Assembly: GCF_010667615.1 (NCBI RefSeq) | Contig: NZ_VYSG01000001.1 | Coordinates: 434,001 to 498,000 of the forward strand | Source: Bifidobacterium choloepi | GTDB lineage: Bacteria > Actinomycetota > Actinomycetes > Actinomycetales > Bifidobacteriaceae | DNA: 64,000 bases | Direction of reading: 5' to 3' | Shown: positions 8,956-17,873 of the stretch, piece after piece | Position numbering within the stretch: position 1 is the stretch's first letter | How the letters are laid out: every line of letters starts with the position of its first letter | Notes under the pieces: model-generated | Databases searched by the model: none | The model's input: only the letters and a program-made list of their open reading frames with translations | What the model was told of the DNA's origin: nothing | Program-made: the position numbers and the translations under genes

Positions 8956-10506
8956 TCATTCCTCCTCCGTCGTCGTCCCCGATTCGACATGCGACATGCG
9001 GCCCTGATAGTACGTGGTGCCGTCGTAGTCGCCGGCGATCGATTCGGCGAAATGCTGCTCGTGGACGGCGAGCGCCGGGGAACCGAGCGACGTCGCGTCG
9101 GCGTAGGCGGCGATGTGGTATTCGAGCCAGTGCGTGATCTCGTAGTCGTCGGGGTCGGTCATGACCGGCGCGCCGCTCGCCGTCGCCGTCGAGCCGTCGA
9201 CGAGCGTGCCGCGCACCGTCAGCCATGTCTCGCCCGACGGATTGTCGTCGCCGTCGAGGGCGGCGACCAGTTCGTCCTCCATCTCGATCGCCGTCACCCA
9301 CGTGCTGTCGGCGACCGGATGGTTGGCGATCGGCGAACCGGCCGTCACGATGTGCGAGATCGTGAATTCGTCGCCGCAGTCGCTCGCGATCGCGGCGGCG
9401 ACGATGCCGCCCTGCGAATGGCCGACGAGGACGACGGAGTCGTCGGCGCCGATGCCGGCCATCCTCATCGCCTCGACGACCATGCGGTAGCTGTCGGCCT
9501 GCGTGCGCACGGACGCGTCGTCCGACATCAGCTCGAGGTTCTGTTCCCAGCCGAACGGCGAGTCCCACTGGCCGTCGGTGCCGGGGATCGTGACGAGCCA
9601 GCTGGCCGTGCCGTCGGCCGCGACGTAGCGGCTGATCGCGATCGTGCCGTAGTCGACGCCGGAATCGTCGCCGTCGGCGAGCCGCGCCGTGCCGAGCCGG
9701 CGCAGGTCGGCCAGCGCGTCGGCGACGCCGGTCGCCGAGCCGACGAGCGGCGTCGCCGGCTCGACTTCGACGACGGTCAGCTCGTCGCCCTGCAGCAGGT
9801 TCTTGACCCGGGACGATCCGGCCGCCAGCCACGTGGCCCCGGCATTCGTCTCGCCCGTGGCGAGCAGGCCGGCCCATTCGGATCGGCCGGTGGCCAGCGA
9901 GCCGATGCCGGCGAGCAGGCCCTGCTGCATCCACGTCGTCGCGTTCAGCGCATGCGTCCAGTTGACGCCGTCGCCGGTGGCCAGCGAATAGGCCAGGCCG
10001 CCGAGCGCACACAGGCCGGCGACGCCGAACGTCGCCAGCGGCGAATGCACGGCCGCGAACTGGACGATCTCGTCGACGAGGCGGCGCGACAGCGCCTCGG
10101 CCGCCTCGTAGAGGCTGAACGCGCGGGCCACGCGGCTCGAGAGCGCCTCGCATTCGTCGGCGACGGCCATCAGCGCCGCCGCGGCATCGCCGCATTGCGC
10201 GACGAGCGTGCCGTAGTCGAGGACCGTGTGCGTCGTCGTCACGGCCGCCGCGCCGGTCGGGTCGGCCACCGCTGCGCACGACGTGCCGGCGACGACGAGC
10301 GTGCCGGTGCCGTTCGCGGCCGCGCACCACGACAGGCGCGAACGCTGATATTCGATCGCGAGCTGCGCGTTGCCCCATGCCGACGCGGCCGACTGGCAGC
10401 TGTTGGCCTGGTCGTCGAGCAGTGTGACGATCGTCCCGTAGACGGCCTTGTCCGCGGTCGAATACTGCCGGCCGCCGCTGATCGTCGCCTGCACCTGCGT
10501 CGTCAT
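8956..10506 (-). CDS. large alpha/beta hydrolase partnered with a WXG-type protein
   Basis: 516 residues. The N-terminal half (1-235) is Ala-rich and helical, with a hydrophobic stretch at about 157-176. The C-terminal half is an alpha/beta-hydrolase with the nucleophile elbow VGHSQGG (Ser364), preceded by ASWLVTIPGTDG, which resembles the oxyanion region of lipases and PGAP1-like esterases. A late His (HWLEYH) could complete the triad. No signal peptide is visible. ATG at 10506 overlaps the stop of the WXG-type gene by four bases and follows GGAGG. The overlap implies the two are made together. The substrate is unknown; an acyl ester is likely from the fold. Confidence 0.75.
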   Translation of the reverse strand: MTTQVQATISGGRQYSTADKAVYGTIVTLLDDQANSCQSAASAWGNAQLAIEYQRSRLSWCAAANGTGTLVVAGTSCAAVADPTGAAAVTTTHTVLDYGTLVAQCGDAAAALMAVADECEALSSRVARAFSLYEAAEALSRRLVDEIVQFAAVHSPLATFGVAGLCALGGLAYSLATGDGVNWTHALNATTWMQQGLLAGIGSLATGRSEWAGLLATGETNAGATWLAAGSSRVKNLLQGDELTVVEVEPATPLVGSATGVADALADLRRLGTARLADGDDSGVDYGTIAISRYVAADGTASWLVTIPGTDGQWDSPFGWEQNLELMSDDASVRTQADSYRMVVEAMRMAGIGADDSVVLVGHSQGGIVAAAIASDCGDEFTISHIVTAGSPIANHPVADSTWVTAIEMEDELVAALDGDDNPSGETWLTVRGTLVDGSTATASGAPVMTDPDDYEITHWLEYHIAAYADATSLGSPALAVHEQHFAESIAGDYDGTTYYQGRMSHVESGTTTEEE

Positions 10507-10862
10507 GGCACCGCCTCCGCCAATGCCGTCGCCGTCATCGTCACTGTCGTCACCGTCGTCGCGTCGAGCGCCGTGAGCCGCGCGGCGGCGACGAGGCCGG
10601 CCGCGTCGGCGGCGCGGACGGCGAGCGCGGCGATGCGCTCGCGGAACAGGTCGGCGGCCTGGCCTTCCCAGCCGTCGGCGGCGCAGGCGGACGGATCGGC
10701 GGCGACGTCGTCGAGGATTGCCGTCGCCGACCGGCACAGCGTCTCGACGAGCGTGCGGCATTCGTCGGCCGCGCCTGTGCAGACGCAGGCCGGTGCCGCC
10801 GCCAGCAGGTTCGAGCTCGTCGTCGCCGGCAATGCAGTGGTCATCGTGGTCATGCCCACCAT
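10503..10862 (-). CDS. WXG100-like small helical protein
   Basis: About 119 residues, mostly Ala-rich helix. A central Trp-Glu-Gly (W65-E66-G67 in DGWEGQAADLF) sits between two predicted helices, the ESAT-6/WXG100 hairpin signature, and FRERI follows. It contains five Cys residues in the first half, unusual for WXG100. There is no signal peptide, as expected for a type VII-type substrate or for a cytosolic partner. The start is uncertain: in-frame ATG codons occur at 10862, 10853 and 10844, none with a clear ribosome-binding site. It overlaps the hydrolase gene (ATGA), suggesting heterodimerisation with the hydrolase N-terminal helices. Confidence 0.6.
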   Translation of the reverse strand: MVGMTTMTTALPATTSSNLLAAAPACVCTGAADECRTLVETLCRSATAILDDVAADPSACAADGWEGQAADLFRERIAALAVRAADAAGLVAAARLTALDATTVTTVTMTATALAEAVP

Positions 10863-11040
10863 TGCACCGCCCGCGCGACGCCGATGCCAACCCGGCACGC
10901 TTCCGGTGGGCGAATCGTCCAATTTCCACAGGCGCCCTGTCCCGACGCCGTCCGCGACATCGACGGGCGCTGTCCATCATGCGGGAGCCGGGAACGGGAA
11001 AATGGCCCCCTTCTTCAGGGAGGTCGCTAGGCTGGAAACC

Positions 11041-12483
11041 ATGAGGCTTACCGATATCTCTCCCAGCATTGCACTCACGCCGATCGACGGACGCTACCAT
11101 GCCCAGACGGCTCCCCTCGTCGAATACCTGAGCGAGCCGGCGCTCAACCGCGAACGCATGCGCGTCGAGGTCGAATGGATGATCCTGCTGGCCAACGGCT
11201 ACGAAGGCAACGGCTGGCAGCCGATCGTGCCGGGCGTCGAGCCGCTGACCGACGAGGAGCAGGAGTACCTGCGGGCCATTCCCGAGCACTTCGGCGCCGA
11301 GGGCATCGAGCGGCACGCCGAGTTCGAGGCGAAGACGAAGCACGACGTCAAGGCCGTCGAATACTACATCGACGACGCGCTCGACCGCGCCGCCGACATC
11401 CTCGGCCACCCGACGCAGCTGACGGAACTCAAGACGCTCGTCCACTTCGCCTGCACGTCCGAGGACATCAACAACCTGTCGACGGCCCGCTGCGTCAAGG
11501 GCGCCGTCGAGCAGGTGTGGCTGCCGGCCGCGACGAAGATCGTCGACCACCTCGCCGCGAAGGCCGACGAGTACGCCGACATGGCGCTGCTGAGCCTGAC
11601 GCACGGCCAGCCGGCCACGCCGACGACGCTCGGCAAGGAACTCGCCGTCTACGTCTACCGCCTGTCCCGACAGCTCAAGCATGTCGCCGCCCAGGAATAC
11701 CTCGGCAAGATCAACGGCGCGACCGGCACGTTCGGCGCGCACTACGCCGCCGTCCCCGACGCCGACTGGCCGGCGATCTCCCGCGAGTTCGTCGAGCATC
11801 GCATGGGCCTGACCTGGAACCCGCTGACGACGCAGATCGAAAGCCACGACTGGCAGGCCGAACTCTACGGCACGGTCGCCCATGCCAACCGCATCATGCA
11901 CAACCTGTGCGTCGACGTGTGGATGTACATCTCCCGCGGCGTGTTCGCGCAGGTGCCGGTCAAGGGCGCCACCGGCTCGTCGACGATGCCGCACAAGGTC
12001 AACCCCATCCGCTTCGAGAACGCCGAGGCGAACTTCGAGCTGTCCTGCTCGCTGCTGGACACGTTGTCCGCCACGCTCGTCGAGTCGCGCTGGCAGCGCG
12101 ACCTGACCGACTCGACGACGCAGCGCAACATCGGCACGGCGCTCGGCTACTCGCTGCTCGCGCTGAACAACCTGCTCGGCGGCCTCGAGTCGATCCATCC
12201 GAACAAGGCCGTCATCGACGACGAGCTCGAGAACAACTGGGAGGTCCTCGGCGAACCGATCCAGACGGCCATGCGCGCCTGCGAACTCGCCGGACTGCCG
12301 GGCATGGACCATCCGTACGAGAAGGTCAAGGAGCTCATGCGCGGCCAGCAGATCGGCAGGGACGACGTCGAGCGGTTCATCGCGTCGCTCGCCTTCGACG
12401 ACGAGACGGCGAAGCGGCTGACGGCGCTGACGCCGGCAGGCTACGTCGGCGTGGCCGCCGACCTCGTGCGCTACGACCGCTGA
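11041..12483 (+). CDS. purB: adenylosuccinate lyase
   Basis: 480 residues. It catalyses two beta-eliminations of fumarate in purine synthesis: SAICAR to AICAR and adenylosuccinate to AMP. The superfamily signature GSSTMPHKVNP is intact, with the catalytic Ser in its mobile loop. TSEDINN and LTHGQPATPTT supply the other conserved active-site regions. The opening SPIALTPIDGRY is typical of the long bacterial PurB type. ATG at 11041 was chosen for that opening. It is a single-gene unit followed by a hairpin at 12524; other purine genes (purT, purL) lie at the far end of the window. Confidence 0.97.
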   Translation: MRLTDISPSIALTPIDGRYHAQTAPLVEYLSEPALNRERMRVEVEWMILLANGYEGNGWQPIVPGVEPLTDEEQEYLRAIPEHFGAEGIERHAEFEAKTKHDVKAVEYYIDDALDRAADILGHPTQLTELKTLVHFACTSEDINNLSTARCVKGAVEQVWLPAATKIVDHLAAKADEYADMALLSLTHGQPATPTTLGKELAVYVYRLSRQLKHVAAQEYLGKINGATGTFGAHYAAVPDADWPAISREFVEHRMGLTWNPLTTQIESHDWQAELYGTVAHANRIMHNLCVDVWMYISRGVFAQVPVKGATGSSTMPHKVNPIRFENAEANFELSCSLLDTLSATLVESRWQRDLTDSTTQRNIGTALGYSLLALNNLLGGLESIHPNKAVIDDELENNWEVLGEPIQTAMRACELAGLPGMDHPYEKVKELMRGQQIGRDDVERFIASLAFDDETAKRLTALTPAGYVGVAADLVRYDR

Positions 12484-12523
12484 TTCGTACTCGCCCCGAG
12501 TACAATATGGTTGCCAATAGTGT

Positions 12524-12561
12524 TGCCTGCCATCGCCCACGGTGGCAGGCACTCTGATATT
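12524..12561 (+). terminator. terminator after purB
   Basis: 9-bp perfect stem TGCCTGCCA / TGGCAGGCA with a 10-base loop, then a short T-rich tail. Confidence 0.6.
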
Positions 12562-12666
12562 TTCCCGAACGATTCCCCCGACCCGCGCCGCGCCACGGCG
12601 AACGGGAGGCACGGGACGACGCACGGACGATTGGCGCGACTTGACCGACCGAAACGAAGGGTGTTG

Positions 12667-15402
12667 ATGGCTACCGAAGAGCACGGCACGAAGCCCGTCG
12701 ACGACGAGACACCACCGCAGCCGCCGCGCAATCCGCGCGCGGCCTGGCGCCGGCGCCGCAAGGACGCCGGCGCCGCCGACGGAGGTCCGACGAAGGACAA
12801 TCCGCTGGCCGGCTACGCCGCCGACGACATCATGACCGACCCCGACGAGGGCGTCGCCGACCGCGACCGGCACGGCAATGCCGGTTCCGGGGACGAAGCC
12901 GGCGCCGGAACCGAAGCGGAAGCCGGCTGGACGACCGGCGACGAGGAGCCCGAAGCCGCGCCCGACGAGGACGGCACGCTGGCGATCCCGGTCAAGTTCC
13001 GTCCGATGATCCGCGACGTCGAGCCGCAGCGCACGCGCGTCTCCGGCGACCTCATGCACGCCGTCATCTCGCTCGTCGGCATCGTCGTCGTCATGCTGTT
13101 CGCGCTCTACCTGCGCGGCATCGCGTCCGGCGTCGAATACGACGCCCGCAACGCCGTCAACGCCGTCGAATGGGTCGTCGACCTGCCCGCCTCGATGCTG
13201 CAGCAGCTGTGCATCCTCGTCATCGTCGTCTCCGTACTGCTCCAGCTCATCGTCAACAAGGAGTGGCTGCAGTCGACAGTCGCCGCGATCACGCTGATCC
13301 TCGGCTTCGCGGCCGCATGGGGCGTATCGTCGCTGATCACGCTCGTCGGCAACACGACGCTGATCACCGCGTTCATCTCGGCCGGCACGAACGTCGGCCC
13401 GTCGCTGCTGCCGGACTTCTACGCGGCGCTCGCCGCGTTCCTGACGTTCGCCGGCCCGCGGCGCATGCGCTCGGCCGTCAAGTGGGGCTGGAACATCCTC
13501 ATCGTCGTCGCCTGCGTGCTCATCATCACGTCGTGGAGCACCGTCATCGGCGCCGTCGTCTCGGTGCTCGTCGGCCGCATGGTCGGCCTCGTCGTCCGGT
13601 TCGTCGTCGGCACGCAGAACACCGGCGCCTGGGGCATGCAGATCGTCGGCGGCCTCAAGACGATCGGCATCCAGCCGAAGACGCTGACGCGCCGCGAGGA
13701 CGCGGCGATGGATCCGGAACTGCCGGCCACGCTCGTCGACGACCTCGTCGAGCACTCGCGCATCTACGACGCCATCGACGTCGACGGCAGCCGCTACATC
13801 GTCTCGGTCCTCGACAACCAGGTCCACTACGCCGGCTACCTCGGCCAGGTGTGGCAGTGGATCCGCCTGTCCGGCGTCGCCGTGCGCCACGACCGCTCGG
13901 CGTCCGACGCCACGCACCACCACCTCGCGATGCTGCTCGGTCTCAGGGCGCTCGGCCTCGAGACGATCCCGGTGTACGGCGTCACCGACGTCGGCGAATC
14001 GTCGATCATGGTGTTTCGCGACGAGCCGCACGCTTCCGCCTGCGATCCGGACACGCTGACCGACGACGACATCGTGTCCGTCATGGACTACATGCAGGCC
14101 GCGCACGACCGCGGCTACACGCACCGCCAGATCACGGCGTCCACGCTCGCCCGCATGGACAACGGCGACCTGTTCGTCGCCGGCTGGCAGAACGGCGACC
14201 TCGCCTCCTCCCCCGCCAACGTCGCGCTCGACAAGGTCGAGCTGCTCGCCTTGCTTGCCGCGCTGTACGGCGTCGAGCACACCGTCGAGATCGCCCGGCG
14301 CGTGTGGACCGACGAGACGATCGTCGACCTCATCCCGTTCGTCCAGAAGGCAGCCGTGCCGGCGGCCACGCGCCAGCTGCCCGGCTGGGACAAGCACCTG
14401 CTCGAGACGCTGCGCGGCGAGATGAGCAAGCTCGTGCCCGAGGAGGAGGCCGACAACATCGAGCAGGTCACGCTGTCGCGCTTCTCCATCCGCGGCTTCG
14501 TCATGATCGCGCTGCTCATCGTCGCCGTCGTCGTCGTGCTGACGCAGATGAAGCCGGACGAGATGATCAGGGCCGTCAAGGCCGCGAACTTCTGGTTCGC
14601 GCTCGTGTGCCTGGCATTCTCGTTCCTCGCCTGGGTGGGCTCGGCCATCACGCTCGGCGGTTTCATGGACCGCGACAAGCGCAACTACGCCGGCCTGATC
14701 TGCTCGCAGATGGCCCAGGGCTTCGCCGCCGTCTCGATGCCGGCCGGCATCGGCCCGGCGTTCGTCAACCTGCAGTTCCTGCGCAAGTCCGGCTACAAGA
14801 ACACCGTCGCGACGGCCATCATGTCGGCCGTCTGGGCCGTGCAGGCCGCGACGACCGTCGTGCTGCTGGTCATCATCGGCATCTTCACCGGCCGCAACGC
14901 CCTGTCCGGCATGATCCCGACGAACACGCTGATCATCGTCGTCGCCGTCGTCGCCGTCGTCGTCTCGCTGGCGATGCTGATCCCGCCGATCCGCAAGATC
15001 GTGCTCTCGAAGCTGCTGCCGCTCGTCACGTCGTACGCCCGCGCGCTGCTCGAGACGCTGACGCAGCCGCGCGAGCTCATCGTCGGCATCCTCGGCGGCG
15101 TGGTGCTGAACATCGCGACGGGCCTGGGCTTCTGGGCCGCGCTGCTCGCGTTCGGCTACCAGACCAACCCGATCGAGACGACGTTCGTGTTCCTGCTCGC
15201 CAACACGCTGGGTTCCGCGGTGCCGACGCCGGGTGGCCTGGGCGCCGTCGAGGCGGCGCTGTCCGTCGCGTTCACGGCCGTCGGCGTCCCGTCGACGATC
15301 GCCGTCTCCGCCACGCTCGTCTACCGCGTCGCCTTCTACTGGATCCGCATTCCGGTCGGCGCGCTGGCCAGCAAGTGGCTCGACAGGCACAACCTGATCT
15401 GA
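12667..15402 (+). CDS. LPG-synthase/flippase-superfamily membrane protein with an internal kinase-like region
   Basis: 911 residues. About 1-125 is a charged, probably disordered cytosolic tail. About 135-330 holds six hydrophobic helices. About 340-620 is soluble with features reminiscent of a protein-kinase-like or phosphotransferase fold (GETxxVYGV...IMVFRDEP, then a helical lobe). The last 290 residues form seven or eight helices of the lysylphosphatidylglycerol-synthase TM (UPF0104) type, ending GGLGAVEAALSVAFTAVGVP, a family motif. These domains move or modify lipids. ATG at 12667 is preceded by GAAGGG. It is much longer than stand-alone UPF0104 proteins. The lipid substrate is unknown. 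Confidence 0.75.
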   Translation: MATEEHGTKPVDDETPPQPPRNPRAAWRRRRKDAGAADGGPTKDNPLAGYAADDIMTDPDEGVADRDRHGNAGSGDEAGAGTEAEAGWTTGDEEPEAAPDEDGTLAIPVKFRPMIRDVEPQRTRVSGDLMHAVISLVGIVVVMLFALYLRGIASGVEYDARNAVNAVEWVVDLPASMLQQLCILVIVVSVLLQLIVNKEWLQSTVAAITLILGFAAAWGVSSLITLVGNTTLITAFISAGTNVGPSLLPDFYAALAAFLTFAGPRRMRSAVKWGWNILIVVACVLIITSWSTVIGAVVSVLVGRMVGLVVRFVVGTQNTGAWGMQIVGGLKTIGIQPKTLTRREDAAMDPELPATLVDDLVEHSRIYDAIDVDGSRYIVSVLDNQVHYAGYLGQVWQWIRLSGVAVRHDRSASDATHHHLAMLLGLRALGLETIPVYGVTDVGESSIMVFRDEPHASACDPDTLTDDDIVSVMDYMQAAHDRGYTHRQITASTLARMDNGDLFVAGWQNGDLASSPANVALDKVELLALLAALYGVEHTVEIARRVWTDETIVDLIPFVQKAAVPAATRQLPGWDKHLLETLRGEMSKLVPEEEADNIEQVTLSRFSIRGFVMIALLIVAVVVVLTQMKPDEMIRAVKAANFWFALVCLAFSFLAWVGSAITLGGFMDRDKRNYAGLICSQMAQGFAAVSMPAGIGPAFVNLQFLRKSGYKNTVATAIMSAVWAVQAATTVVLLVIIGIFTGRNALSGMIPTNTLIIVVAVVAVVVSLAMLIPPIRKIVLSKLLPLVTSYARALLETLTQPRELIVGILGGVVLNIATGLGFWAALLAFGYQTNPIETTFVFLLANTLGSAVPTPGGLGAVEAALSVAFTAVGVPSTIAVSATLVYRVAFYWIRIPVGALASKWLDRHNLI

Positions 15403-15422
15403 CGGTCTTGCCATGCTCTCGC

Positions 15423-15463
15423 GGCCGTTGCCGGAACCCCCGTTCCGGCAGCGGCCATTTTTC
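15423..15463 (+). terminator. intrinsic terminator after the flippase-like gene
   Basis: A 15-bp stem (GGCCGTTGCCGGAAC / GTTCCGGCAGCGGCC, one mismatch) is followed by ATTTTTC. Confidence 0.85.
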
Positions 15464-15515
15464 ATACCACGAATCGTTGAAATCGTTGGGGTTTGCTCAT
15501 TTTTTGCACGATTCT

Positions 15516-15540
15516 CACGAAATTTTAGACAGATTTCGTG
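15516..15540. repeat. inverted repeat upstream of HU gene
   Basis: CACGAAAT / ATTTCGTG arms around nine bases, about 140 bases before the HU start in an AT-rich stretch. It could be an operator or part of the promoter region. Confidence 0.4.
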
Positions 15541-15679
15541 TCCCTGACCACCCCATTCGGAAAAATTCTTGGAAAACCCTAGAAAATCGCGGGTTTCCGT
15601 GAATTCATGCGCTAAGATCATGGGTGAACGTGTGGCGACCCGATGCAAAGAGGATCGCCCCTGACCAAGAAGGATGCAT

Positions 15680-15964
15680 ATGGCATACAACAAGTCTGAT
15701 CTCGTTTCGAAGATCGCTCAGAAGTCCAACCTGACCAAGGCTCAGGCTGAGGCGGCTGTCAACGCATTCCAGGATGTCTTTGTCGAGGCCATGAAGTCCG
15801 GCGAAGGCCTGAAGCTGACCGGCCTGTTCTCCGCCGAGCGCGTCAAGCGCGCCGCCCGCACGGGCCGCAACCCGCGCACCGGCGAGACCATCCAGATCCC
15901 GGCCACCTACGGTGTCCGCATCTCCGCCGGCTCGCTGCTGAAGAAGGCCGTCACCGAGGAGTGA
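15680..15964 (+). CDS. hup: HU-family DNA-binding protein
   Basis: 94 residues, the normal length of HU, a dimeric nucleoid protein that bends DNA. The opening (KSDLVSKIAQKSNLTKAQAE) and the DNA-arm region RTGRNPRTGETIQIPA are diagnostic. Arm residues Arg and the intercalating Pro (IPA) are present. ATG at 15680 was chosen over the in-frame ATG at 15674 because AGAAGG ends six bases before it. There is no Lys/Ala-rich C-terminal tail of the mycobacterial type. It is monocistronic with a strong terminator shared with the convergent pafA. Confidence 0.97.
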   Translation: MAYNKSDLVSKIAQKSNLTKAQAEAAVNAFQDVFVEAMKSGEGLKLTGLFSAERVKRAARTGRNPRTGETIQIPATYGVRISAGSLLKKAVTEE

Positions 15965-15988
15965 TCCCTCCGCGCCATTGCGCATCGA

Positions 15989-16017
15989 AAAAATCCCGCC
16001 ATCGCTGGCGGGATTTT
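15989..16017. terminator. bidirectional terminator between hup and pafA
   Basis: AAAAATCCCGCC, six bases, GGCGGGATTTTT. The perfect stem with A-run before and T-run after works for both convergent genes. Confidence 0.92.
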
Positions 16018-16055
16018 TTGTTGGTAACGAGTTTTCCCGAAGGGAGCCGGCAGTG

Positions 16056-17573
16056 TCAGCCCAGCGCCGCCATGACGGCGTCGTAGTCGGCAGTGGGTTC
16101 GGCGGAGAACGGGTCGAGCAGGATGGCACTGGCGCGCACCGGAGCCGTCACGGCGACGTCGGTCCAGTCGCAGGTCCAGCGCACGTCGGGGGCGGCGTCA
16201 CGGGCGGCCCGGACGAACCGGCCGCGCAGCACGGCGCGCGTGCCGGACGGCGGCTCGCGGACGGCGCGGTCCACCTGGCTGTCGGTCACGAGCGTCGTCA
16301 TCATGCCGCGCCTGACGAGTGCCGGATAGAGCGTGCCGTTGGCGATGTCGTGGTAGTCCATGTCGAGCTGCGTCAGCTTCGCCGCCAGCGGCGACGATGC
16401 CAGACGCGGGTCGCGCAGGCCCTCGAAACCCTGCTTGTGCGCGAGCGCGACGAACAGTGTCGCCTTCGCGGTCCAGTCGACCTTGCGGGCCATCGCCGGC
16501 CAGTCGCGTTCCTCGATGCGGCCGAGGATCCATCGCCACTGGTCGAGAATCCAGCGGATGCCGCCGACGGCGTCGGCGCCGTCGGACGAATCGTTCCAGC
16601 TCTCCCCCAGCGACTGCGCCGCCTCCTGCGGGAACCGCTCGACGAACGCCTCAGCGGCGGCGAGATAGTGTTCCTGCATTTCGAGCGCCGTCAGCGTGGT
16701 GCCGTTGGCGAGGTGCAGCGCGGAGCGGCCGCCGAAGTCGTTGATCATCAGGTTGGCGGCCACCGGGTCGGCGAGCGCCATCTTCTCCATGCCGGACAGG
16801 TATTCGTGGCGTGCGGCGGCCTCGATGAGGCACAACACGAGGTGCGTGGTGCCGAGCTTCATCGTCGTGGCCCACTGCGAGCGGTTCGTGTCGCCGATGA
16901 TGACGTGCAGGCGGCGGAAGTCCTCGGGATTGGCGTGCGGTTCGTCGCGCGTGTTGACCATCGGCCGCGAGCGCGTGGTGGCCGACGAGACGGTCTCGTC
17001 GACGAATTCGGCGCGCTGCGTGACGCCGAAGCGGCCGTGGGCGAACCGGCCGGCGCCGGTGTAGATCTGCCGCGAGATGAGGAACGGCAGCAGCTGGTCG
17101 TTGATCGCGGCGAGGTCGACATAGCGGCGCACGAGGTAGTTTTCGTGGCACCCGAACGAATGGCCGACCGAATCGACGTTGTTGCGGAACAGGTGCACTG
17201 TCAGGTCGGTGCCGGTCTTCCTGCGCAGAACGGCCTGGGCGTCGGCGCCCATCGACGCCATCGTGCGTTCGCCGGCGAGGTCGGCGAGCAGCGCGTCGAG
17301 CGGCGTGCGGGCCTCGGCGGTCGCGTACTCGGGATGGGCGCCGACGTCGAGGTAGAGGCGCGAGCCGTTGTCGACGTAGGTGTTCGTCGACCTTGCGCGC
17401 TCGACGACGGGGCGGAACATCTCCATCGCGGCTTCGGAGGCGGTGACGGTGCGGTTGGCACCGGTCACCGAGATGCCGTGCTCGGTCTCGAGGCCGAAGA
17501 TCCTGGCATGGTCGGCGTAGTGGGCGGAGCGGTTGGCGGCGGTGCGGCTCGAGCTGTCGTGCAGCTGCGGCAT
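16056..17573 (-). CDS. pafA: Pup--protein ligase
   Basis: 505 residues. PafA uses ATP to join the C-terminal glutamate of Pup to lysines of target proteins. The glutamine-synthetase-like core is evident: IFGLETEHGIS holds the conserved Glu for ATP/Mg, VDNGSRLYLDVGAHPEYATAE holds the Pup-binding and catalytic Asp region, and FRNNVDS, HENYLV and RRLHVIIGDTNRS are family motifs. About 25 extra N-terminal residues and a longer C-terminus make it larger than the mycobacterial enzyme (about 450). ATG at 17573 directly follows the pup stop codon, so pup and pafA are co-translated. Confidence 0.96.
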   Translation of the reverse strand: MPQLHDSSSRTAANRSAHYADHARIFGLETEHGISVTGANRTVTASEAAMEMFRPVVERARSTNTYVDNGSRLYLDVGAHPEYATAEARTPLDALLADLAGERTMASMGADAQAVLRRKTGTDLTVHLFRNNVDSVGHSFGCHENYLVRRYVDLAAINDQLLPFLISRQIYTGAGRFAHGRFGVTQRAEFVDETVSSATTRSRPMVNTRDEPHANPEDFRRLHVIIGDTNRSQWATTMKLGTTHLVLCLIEAAARHEYLSGMEKMALADPVAANLMINDFGGRSALHLANGTTLTALEMQEHYLAAAEAFVERFPQEAAQSLGESWNDSSDGADAVGGIRWILDQWRWILGRIEERDWPAMARKVDWTAKATLFVALAHKQGFEGLRDPRLASSPLAAKLTQLDMDYHDIANGTLYPALVRRGMMTTLVTDSQVDRAVREPPSGTRAVLRGRFVRAARDAAPDVRWTCDWTDVAVTAPVRASAILLDPFSAEPTADYDAVMAALG

Positions 17574-17789
17574 TCACTCGCCGCCTTTCTGCACGAAACT
17601 GCTGACATATTCCTCGGCGTTCGTCTCGAGGACCGACGACAGGTCGTCGAGCAGTTCGTCGAGGACGTCGACTTCGTCGGCGGCCTCGGCGACGACGGCC
17701 TGCCCGACCTGGCCGAGCGCCTCGTCTGCGCCCCGCGCCTGCGTGTCCTGCGCGACGGCCTGCTGGTGGTTCGCCTGTTCCTGCGGCAT
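17574..17789 (-). CDS. pup: prokaryotic ubiquitin-like protein Pup
   Basis: 71 residues, small, acidic and disordered in its N-terminal half, with a helical Pup region (about 25-60: [20 protein letters not shown]) that binds the ARC coiled coil. It ends VQKGGE: the terminal Glu is encoded directly, so no deamidation of Gln is needed before ligation, unlike the mycobacterial GGQ form. ATG at 17789 was chosen because it begins the conserved MPQEQ-like start; the upstream in-frame ATG at 17843 lacks similarity. Its stop abuts the pafA ATG. Confidence 0.96.
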   Translation of the reverse strand: MPQEQANHQQAVAQDTQARGADEALGQVGQAVVAEAADEVDVLDELLDDLSSVLETNAEEYVSSFVQKGGE

Positions 17790-17873
17790 CTGATGCTCCT
17801 TCGTGTGGTGGTTCCGGATGGCCGGCGACCGGACGCCGGGCATTCGATGGTTTTCGGTCGGCTATTTCCCCGG

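Noticed and set aside
8956-15693. A stop-free minus-strand frame of more than 2200 codons
   Set aside because: Only its part from 10506 down to 8956 encodes a recognisable protein. The rest lies antisense to purB, the flippase-like gene and hup, and is Arg/Ala/Asp-rich in the way GC-rich shadow frames are.
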